NCBI GenBank assembly: GCA_032433595.1
Contig: JASWJB010000028.1
Span: 124,001 to 188,000 of the forward strand
DNA length: 64,000 nucleotides
Reading direction: 5' to 3'
Source: Conoideocrella luteorostrata
Lineage: Eukaryota; Ascomycota; Sordariomycetes; Hypocreales; Clavicipitaceae
The notes beneath the pieces are model-generated. The model did not search any database and was not told the origin of the DNA. It was given only the letters and a program-made list of their open reading frames with translations. Of the stretch, positions 56,306-64,000 are shown in pieces. How positions within the stretch are numbered: position 1 is the first letter of the stretch; each line of letters opens with the position of its first letter. The position numbers and the translations under genes were made by a program.

Positions 56306-57565
56306 ATGCCGACACCTTCGCCCAACCAACCGCCAGAGGAACCTGCATCACCGAATTCACATTTATTTTCTACTTGCCCTGACGAACCCCAGCATTCTCC
56401 GCAGCATGGCAGCATAGACGTTCGCCGTAATTCAGCTCTAAATGGACTGTCGCTGGCAAGTCCGGAATCGGAACAGCCGCAAGACACACATGGACGCACT
56501 GACAGGCTCATTGACAACCTTGCATCCATGACTCCTTCATCAAGAGGGACCACTGTGTCGCCAAGGCCACGGTCCAACACCACCGGGGTAACGTCGCCAG
56601 AGCATGGCCCAGATGCCTCCCATCTATTTAAGAGTCAAGAGATCGACCCAGATGGTCCTAGCTCGCAAAGCCAAAATAGTGCGAGGTTCGTTGAACTGCA
56701 TGGACAAGCCTCGAAAGAATTGGACATCGTCGATGCGGCGCTAGTTGAGGAAGAGGATGCTGCTTGCACTCCGCCATCAATGGGCTCAGATTACTCAAGC
56801 AGTCGTGTAAGTACTTGCCATAAATACTACCAGCCGAGGGTCTTGTACTCAATACGCATAGGCCATCCCACTCGCTCCGTCGTCTTATTTGAGATCTGGC
56901 AGTAAATTTCATGGAACACAGCAATCAGAACGTCAGGTATACGACGTACAGGTTGAAATAAAGCATGTTGACATGCGCGAGTCCTTCCTGTGTGGGTACC
57001 TTCGAATTCAAGGTCAGATACTTGTTTCCAATCAGACGTATGAACAGTAGCGATACCCTCAGTACTAACATGGTATATGCGTCTAGGACTCACCGAGGAC
57101 CACCCAACACTGACAACCTACTTTGAAGGCGAAATTATTGGATCGAAATATAGCTTCTTCACACAGCACGAAGACTGGGGAGCAAATGCGAAAGTTGATC
57201 TCAGTCATTGGGGGAAGTTCAGTGCATTTCGGCCATTTCAGAAGCATGCCCGTAAAGGACCAGTTAACATCCCTGATGTAACACAAAACGAACATGTATT
57301 CATGCGATGGAAGGAGCATTTCTTAGTCCCTGACCATCGAGTTCGCACCATAACTGGTGCTAGCTTTGAGGGCTTTTATTATATATGCTTCAACCAACTT
57401 AGAGGCGAAGTCAGTGGGATATACTTTCACTCGAAAAGTGAGAAGTAAGTTCACTTCCCTTAGATTTCATGCGCAAGAATTGATCTAACGTCTTCAAGAT
57501 TCCAGCAATTGGAATTGAAGCATGTTCCAAATCGAGGGTGTTTCAGCGCAACGGAGTTTCGGTAA
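56306..57565 (+). CDS. GID4: GID/CTLH E3 ligase substrate receptor GID4 (VID24)
   Basis: Exons 56306-56806, 56862-57012, 57087-57444 and 57499-57565 encode 358 aa. The first ~170 residues are Ser/Pro-rich and disordered. The rest is the eight-stranded barrel: GSKFHGTQQSERQVYDVQVE, RESFLCGYLRIQGLTEDHPT, LTTYFEGEIIGSKYSFFTQH, then NEHVFMRWKEHFLVPDH and GASFEGFYYICFNQLRGEVS. GID4 recognises N-terminal proline degrons on gluconeogenic enzymes and recruits them to the GID ubiquitin ligase. The donor GTCAGA of the second intron is atypical but paired with a good TACTAAC branch and TAG acceptor. Other junctions are GTAAGT-type. Confidence 0.92.
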
Positions 57566-58547
57566 TTGTGGGATGGTCCATCTGGCATTTTTGATACCTT
57601 TACGTTCGTGGGAAAATGTTGGGCTTGGACGACTGTTTTGTAGTTCGATGAGTGCGGAAATACATATATGCAATGGTTTACTATAGCACCTATCAGTCTG
57701 AACGCGCGAGCATTAGAAAGCCAGGACGGGACGAACCGAGCATTTGGTTCAGAAGCTGTGGTCCTGCTTGAGCTTGTCTTCCTCGGAGCCTTGGATAACA
57801 ATCATTAATAACCGATAACTAGGTTGATTGGGCGCATGGAGGTTTGTAGCAAAGCCCGTTTTTTGAAATTGAACAATGTTAAATCACCATTATCGTGTCG
57901 CCTCATTTCATCTACCTTTCAGGCGTATCTTGGTTATATCAAATCTCTGGCCTCCTAAGAAAACGGTTGCAAATGTACCGTGAATTGACTATTGGCCTCA
58001 GAACCCGATCAGTGTATAAACCTACAGCGGGCTTCTTATCATTGTATGGATCAATACCATTAGTATGACGTCTCTATCTCCAAGGTGGAAGTGATTTATT
58101 TTGTGTTCCCTGTAGTTCGGTGAATATCCAACTCTAGACCCTAACCAAGTGCTAAATCACAGGTTAATACTGCATGAAGTTGAATAGCGAGTACAAATAA
58201 AACAAAAGGCGTTTGTCGGGCCACCAATGACGGTGAGATTTGGCGTGACTTTGATCTTGTTTGTGTATAGTCCAGTCCCGCTAATTCCATGATATACTTG
58301 TACGAGTATAAAATTCTGGGTATAAGCATTGTCTTGACTAGGTTCGAAATGATGTACTTAGCATAAGTCGGCCGAGACCATTTCGTCGTATGTTTTCTCC
58401 TCTTACTGCTTCTCTGTTTCAAATATGTATGCAGCACATAAATTCATTCGCAAAGGCATAGAGCCTGCTAATAATGTGCCATTCTGTAAGCTCTGTTCTC
58501 CTTTCTTCACCAGCTCGTCAAGCACACATATTCCAGGGATGTCGACT
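57566..58547. other. Intergenic between convergent genes
   Basis: About 1 kb between the GID4 and MAGO stop codons. Short unconserved open frames only. No repeats seen. Confidence 0.35.
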
Positions 58548-59324
58548 TTAAATCGGTTTAATTTTAAAATGCAATGCTATGAGACTGAAAACAAGCGCCT
58601 TGAGGTCTTGCACCAAGTAGTAGAAAACTCGCAGCCCTTCGGGATCAGCGGACTCTGTAACATCGACCAGAGATCCAATCTTGGCAGTCTGTATAACGAA
58701 ATTAGAATCTTGATGAGACGACGAGATAGTGGTTCGCACAAACCTCAAACGAGATGTGATCACTCCCAATTCTAATTTCAAGTTCTTGTCGACCATCTTT
58801 ATTCTTTTGTGGCCACTTGGAGTCGTCCTCCCTTTGGTGGTGTCAGAGAGTCTGAAATAGCTACATCTTCGAATTCGCTTCCTCAAGATTTCCCTTACTT
58901 TATTATTTCGCTTGCTTTTATAATGCGTCTTATTTCTTCCACAATAACCGAGCTCACGCACACTACCGTTAATTGTTAACAACTGGGTTGCGCTCGCAGG
59001 TAGAGAGCTCGTTGTGAATAGATGACGTACTCTCTTTGCGAATAAGACTGTCGTTTCTGTAATTGGAGTTGTTGGCATATCTCGCAACTGCGCTTCGGCC
59101 GTCTCCCAGGACCCTGAAATCAAATTCTATGTTTATGTGAGCCTTGTGGTTTGTGAAGAATGTGTATGGAATCGTTGTAACTCACCGAGAAACTCGTGGC
59201 CAAATCGACCCATATGGCCCGAACTGTTAAAGATCCAATATTAGTAGGAGTAAGTCCGCTACAAAATATTGGGAACCATAACTGACTAGTATCGGAGGTA
59301 AAATGGTTCGTTTGCTGCGGACAT
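58548..59324 (-). CDS. MAGO: Mago nashi, exon-junction complex core
   Basis: Six exons (minus): 59287-59324, 59186-59223, 59031-59126, 58899-58962, 58744-58831 and 58548-58688; 154 aa. Blocks in order: [103 protein letters not shown] and [20 protein letters not shown], ending HFKIKPI. This is nearly the whole conserved protein with few changes. MAGO binds Y14 and clamps eIF4A3 on spliced mRNA. A single long open frame crosses introns in the wrong frame and should not be taken as the protein. First donor is GTCAGT. Five introns in a 465-nt coding sequence is dense. Confidence 0.93.
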
Positions 59325-59843
59325 ATCGACTTTGGGTGTGAAGCTTGTAAGTAACAAACTAACTAGCCCGTGGACAATCGGGTTTGAACAGAGGATGCTT
59401 ACCTAAGTCTTCAGTTGTAGGACGTGGGGCACGACCTTCCTCCCCCTCCCTTCCACGTGACACCGCCTTCATTCGACCCAGTTCGTTAAGTGCCACCTAT
59501 TGCCAGTGTCGCAGAAGCTCTGAGCCAAGTATCATCTCTGAAGCTGAGGTGGCCTAAGGAGAGCTGTATTAGACGACCCTCAGCAACCTTGGCGACTAAA
59601 GCCTTTAATTTATACAAATAATCCCACAACGGATGGCATTAAGAAGTATTCGGATCTCTCAACCTTTCCAAGTCTGTTTCTGCCCACCGCCGATTTCTTT
59701 TGAACCCCTTATTCAAGTTGAGCCTTCCCCTCCCAGTTACCCTTCTCGAAAGCGGTCGACGCGATATAACACATAATCTTTGTCCTCCCGATTTTTACTC
59801 TGCTGAGTCCTTTGACGTCGACATCTTACCCGCAGGCGCCAAT
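59325..59843. promoter_or_regulatory. Divergent promoter of MAGO and SEC26
   Basis: 519 bp between head-to-head starts, with a pyrimidine-rich stretch at about 59420-59470 and 59690-59750. No specific site recognised. Confidence 0.4.
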
Positions 59844-62800
59844 ATGTCCGGATTTCTCGAGAATGCCTACAGCCTGGTCCATCAGGATAACGCGGCCGAT
59901 GTGCCGACTGTTTCTGACCTGAGAATGCAGCTCGAGAAAGGCACTGACGAAACGAAAGTTGAGACCATGAAGCGAATCTTGACTGTAATGCTCAATGGAG
60001 ATCCAATGCCGACTTTGCTCATGCATATTATACGATTTGTGATGCCCTCAAAGCATAAGCCGCTTAAGAAACTTTTGTACTTCTACTACGAGATCTGCCC
60101 AAAGCTCGATGGAAGTGGTAAATTGAAGCAGGAGATGATTTTGGTTTGGTATGACTATCACTCAAGACCTTTGGAATACACGCTGGAACATAATTGACTC
60201 ACGTTTCAATCGTTCAGCAATGGAATACGAAACGACCTTCAGCACCCTAACGAATATATTCGAGGAAACACACTACGATTTCTCTGCAAATTGCGGGAAC
60301 CAGAACTTATCGAACCTTTGCTATCGTCGGCACGATCCTGTCTCGAGCATCGTCATGCATATGTTCGCAAGAACGCTGTATTCGCCGTCTCATCAATCTT
60401 CGCTCACTCTCCTTCGTTGATTCCAGACGCTTCGGAGCTTCTATCTACCTTCGTTGAAGGTGAGACTGACACAACATGTAAGCGAAACGCATTTGCAGCG
60501 TTAGCTAGCATTGATCATGACGCTGCCCTTTTATACCTGAGCTCCGTCTTCGATGGCATATCAAATGCTGAAGAGCTCTTGCAATTGGTGGAACTGGAGT
60601 TCATCCGGAAGGACGCTGTCCAGAACACCCAAAACAAGGTATGCAGCCTCCTTTCATATCCTTTATGCTTCAGTTCCTAATAGATTTAGGCTCGTTATTT
60701 GAGACTCATCTTCGACTTGCTCGAAGTTGGTGCCTCCACAGTCGTGTATGAGGCTGCCTCGTCGCTAACTGCGTTAACGAACAATCCTGTCGCCGTCAAA
60801 GCTGCAGCCACCAAGTTCATCGAGCTTAGTATCAAGGAGGCCGATAACAACGTCAAACTTATCGTTTTGGACCGCGTAGATCAGTTACGGAAGAACAACG
60901 AGGGTGTCCTTGACGACCTAGTAATGGAAGTTTTGCGAATTCTTTCTAGCACAGATATCGATGTGCGCAGAAAGGCGCTAAGTATCGCTTTGGACATGGT
61001 GTCAAGCAAAAACGTCGAAGAGGTTGTTCTTTTATTGAAAAAGGAATTATCAAAGACGGTTGACCAGGAGTACGAGAAGAATGCCGAGTACCGATCTCTT
61101 CTCATACACTCTATTCACCAATGCGCAATCAAATTTTCCGAAGTTGCCGCGAGCGTTGTAGAGCTTCTCATGGACTTTATCGCCGACTTCAATAATGCAT
61201 CTGCCGTGGATGTCATCAATTTTGTAAAGGAGGTTGTGGAGAAATTTCCTACACTTCGAAAAACAATTGTCGAACGCCTCGTCTCTACGCTTGGCGAAGT
61301 TCGTGCTGGCAAAGTCTATAGAGGTATTATGTGGATCATTGGCGAATACTCATTGGAAGAAAAGGATATCCGTGATGCATGGAAGCGAATACGGGCCAGC
61401 CTCGGCGAGATTCCTATCCTTGCCTCAGAACAGCGACTTCTGGAGGAACAAGACGGCAACGATAAGAGTGAAGAACAAGTGAATGGCAGCACAAAGTCAC
61501 CCGCACCTAGTGGCTCTCGAAAGGTCCTAGCTGATGGGACCTACGCTACTGAAACAGCACTGACTAGTCAATCTTCAGCAGCTGCCAAACTTGAAGCCGT
61601 CAAGGCGGCACAGAAGCCTCCCTTGCGCCAGCTCATTCTAGATGGTGACTATTACTTAGCTACTGTTTTGTCCTCCACACTGGTGAAGCTAGTCATGCGC
61701 CATTCTGAGATATCTCCTGATCAAGCTCGTACAAATGCTTTGAGGGCGGAGGCAATGCTCATCATGATTTCCATCCTACGTGTTGGACAATCACAATTTG
61801 TCAAAGCCCCAATTGACGAAGATTCTGTTGATCGCATCATGTCTTGTGTGCGATCTCTTGCCGAGTTCACGTCCAAGAAAGAGCTCGAAAATGTCTGGTT
61901 GAACGATACAAGAAAGGCGTTCCGTGCCATGGTTCAGGTAGAAGAAAAGAAACGTGAAGCGAAGGAAGCGTATGAGAGAGCAAAATTAGCTGTTCAAGTT
62001 GATGATGTTGTCCAGATCCGCCAATTGTCTAAGCGGAATGTCGCTGACGGCGTTGATGGTATTGAAGTCGACTTGGAGAGAGCAACTGGCGGCGAGGCGA
62101 CAACAGAAGATTTATCCTCGAAATTGAGCCGTGTAGTGCAGCTCACTGGCTTCTCGGACCCCGTATATGCCGAAGCATACGTGAAGGTGCATCAATTCGA
62201 CATAGTGCTCGATGTACTTCTTGTCAACCAGACGACTGAGACCCTTCAGAATCTATCCGTGGAGTTTGCTACTTTGGGTGATTTGAAGGTCGTGGAGCGA
62301 CCGACAACGCAAAATCTTGGTCCCCACGACTTCCACAACGTCCAGTGCACCATTAAGGTCTCGTCCACGGATACTGGAGTCATTTTTGGCAACGTTGTCT
62401 ACGATGGGGCCCATTCCACAGACACGAACGTGGTAATTCTGAATGATTTGCACGTCGACATTATGGACTACATACAACCAGCGACTTGTACTGAGACTCA
62501 ATTCCGAACAATGTGGACAGAATTTGAATGGGAGAACAAAGTTAACATAATCAATTCAAAAGCAAAGTCATTGCGGGACTTTTTGGATCAGCTAATGGCT
62601 TGCACTAATATGAACTGTTTGACACCTGAGGCGAGCCTTAAAGGTGACTGTCAGTTTCTCAGTGCGAATCTGTACGCTCGGAGCGTTTTTGGTACGTGAT
62701 ATTTTAATAAGTTTGCCGGATATTGTGAAACTACATATTAATCAATTGCTGACTTGAATGAAGGCGAGGATGCTTTAGCAAACCTCAGCATTGAGAAGGA

Positions 62801-62912
62801 AGGGGAGGATGGCCCCATCACCGGATTTGTTCGTATTCGAAGCAGATCACAGGGTCTTGCCTTGAGCCTAGGATCATTGAAAGGGCTAAACAAGATCGGC
62901 TCTTCAGTATGA
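59844..62912 (+). CDS. SEC26: Coatomer beta subunit (beta-COP)
   Basis: Exons 59844-60148, 60218-60638, 60690-62691 and 62764-62912 encode 958 aa, the usual length. The adaptin-like N-terminal solenoid starts [20 protein letters not shown] and includes [40 protein letters not shown], and [20 protein letters not shown]. The middle has a linker rich in Ser/Lys (about 61450-61620). The C-terminal coatomer-beta appendage shows [32 protein letters not shown] and [16 protein letters not shown]. Beta-COP belongs to the F-subcomplex of COPI and drives Golgi-to-ER retrograde transport. Frame is clean throughout. Confidence 0.95.
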
Positions 62913-63497
62913 ACTTAACTGGTACAAGAACATCTAAAGTCAAGCAGGCTCATCAAGTATCCGGGAGAAATATCGGTCTTTAGGCGTCGAGGAAAGCCTG
63001 GGATTGGAATGGAGTTATGCTGAGACGTTCGCGACGAGGGGGTGCCCTATGTGGCCATTGAAAAAGTTATTACTCAAAAAGGGACAGATAGATATCATTT
63101 TGCTCTCATTTCTTGTAGCGATGTTTGTGATCAGAGTATCATGATGATGTGACTAGGATTTAGAGAACATATGGTTTAATAGCAGCTCCAGAATTCGAAA
63201 GAACTCGATTGGTTCGTTAATGGAGTTAGAAACTATTTGAACGTTTAGGTGTATAGGACTGTACCAATAAAGTTCGATTTCTGTCCAGGGGATACATGTA
63301 TAGCTAGTTCAACAGAAGCAACACATCAAACCGTAATGAGTTCGCTTCTGAGCTCCGGGACTTGCAATAATTAGTCTGGCATGGAGCTTAAGGCTACAAA
63401 AGAAAATGCCTTTTCCAAGTCAACACCAATAATGAGTAGGTGAATTAAAGCCGACAACGCGAAACGGGGACAAATAGCTGCTATAGCGGATTTATCA
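62913..63497. other. Intergenic between convergent genes
   Basis: 585 bp between the SEC26 stop and the ubiquitin-like gene stop. Nothing recognised. Confidence 0.35.
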
Positions 63498-64000
63498 CTA
63501 TCTATTGAAAACAAGGGCATTCACGATATGTCCGGTTTGCCAGCCCTGCGCTTCAAGAGATTGGCTCTCTTTTAACATTTTGCCCATATATGCAATTCTG
63601 ATTCTCTTCTCAGGGGGTAGCTAAAGGAGAGAGGTTGGCGTTTGATTCGACACAGGAGCATAGATAAGACTAGGAGCCGCACCGAACCAAAACAGAGGGG
63701 TGTGGGAGGGGGGAGCTCAAATAAAACACTTGAAGGGAATACGTACCGATGCTTCAGTGGTCAGCTTTTTGACAACGTTACGAACACTCTCTGACTTGCT
63801 GACAACGAAGTCGAAATCACGACCTGTCTCACTAAGTCGTGCTCGTAAAGTCGTTTCATCGCAAGTGTTAAGAACAGCTTTGCCTTTTTCATGCCTTCTT
63901 CTCTCAGCATCGTTCATCCCTGAGCTATGTTCTGGTCCTTCTTCTGCTGGGTCATCATCTTCGGCAGTAGGCACTTCTGTTCGTTCATCCGCTGCACTGG
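63498..64000 (-). CDS. Ubiquitin-like domain protein (UBTD/DC-UbP-like), 5' end outside window
   Basis: Minus-strand exons 63747-64000 (open to the edge) and 63498-63620, with intron 63621-63746 (GTACGT...CTTTAG, 126 nt), give the C-terminal ~125 residues. After an acidic linker (EDDDPAEEGPEHSS) comes a ubiquitin-like fold: TLRARLSETGRDFDFVVSKS, a helix SVRNVVKKLTTEAS, then LPPEKRIRIAYMGKMLKESQ and the closing strand GHIVNALVF. It resembles the ubiquitin-like half of fungal UBTD1/2-type proteins as I recall them. It could be another UBL adaptor. The N-terminal domain needed to decide lies outside the window. Confidence 0.62.

Noticed and set aside
58548..59123. 191-aa single-exon protein
   Set aside because: It crosses MAGO introns in the wrong frame; only its last 47 codons are real.
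1..64000. Biosynthetic cluster, virus-derived genes or CRISPR
   Set aside because: No synthase, transposase, integrase, capsid or spacer-repeat pattern was seen; the genes are conserved housekeeping functions.

Overview
The window is nuclear DNA of a filamentous ascomycete. Most genes carry one to five short GT-AG introns, usually 50-80 nt, with CTAAC/CTGAC-like branch points. The proteins are typical of Pezizomycotina, and intergenic DNA is dotted with the palindromic 9-mer TACGGAGTA/TACTCCGTA, which I associate with Eurotiomycetes (class-level placement is inference). No prokaryotic features, plasmid genes, CRISPR arrays, rRNA or convincing tRNAs were found.

Layout. 0-9 kb: 3' part of a PHD-finger gene, a Ste11-like HMG-box regulator, the ER insertase subunit EMC5, and the meiotic MutS homologue MSH5, which carries an in-frame TAG. 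9.9-12.3 kb (minus): a GPI-anchor-type secreted protein and a conserved hypothetical. 13.7-26 kb (plus): PP2A regulatory B subunit, a YEA4-type UDP-GlcNAc transporter, AMP deaminase and SLA1. 26.6-33.7 kb: a TLC-domain membrane protein, COG8, the mitochondrial glycine carrier HEM25, an Arg/Ser-rich coiled-coil protein and prefoldin subunit 1. 33.7-35.4 kb: an AT-rich island with an imperfect inverted repeat, a GGCTTC satellite and clustered palindromes. 35.4-46.4 kb: ERB1, an Ish1/Msc1 repeat protein, RPT5, mitochondrial ribosomal protein uL10m and a small membrane protein. 46.5-54.6 kb: tRNA ligase TRL1, an ankyrin protein, RNase P subunit RPP40 and tRNA methyltransferase TRM11. 56.3-64 kb: GID4, MAGO, SEC26 and a truncated ubiquitin-like protein.

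Functionally this is mostly conserved housekeeping: vesicle traffic (SEC26, COG8, SLA1, EMC5), proteostasis (RPT5, GID4, prefoldin), ribosome and tRNA maturation (ERB1, uL10m, TRL1, RPP40, TRM11) and RNA splicing/decay (MAGO). Three tRNA-maturation genes lie within about 8 kb, two of them head to head. Several genes (prefoldin 1, MAGO, RPP40, EMC5) are split into exons so short that they have to be assembled from splice signals; the joins given here keep frame and match family sequence recalled from memory, without any search. The most unusual observation is the single nonsense codon in an otherwise intact MSH5. Others are docking motifs encoded on tiny last exons (RPT5, SLA1), recurrent GTC splice donors, and the AT-rich island.
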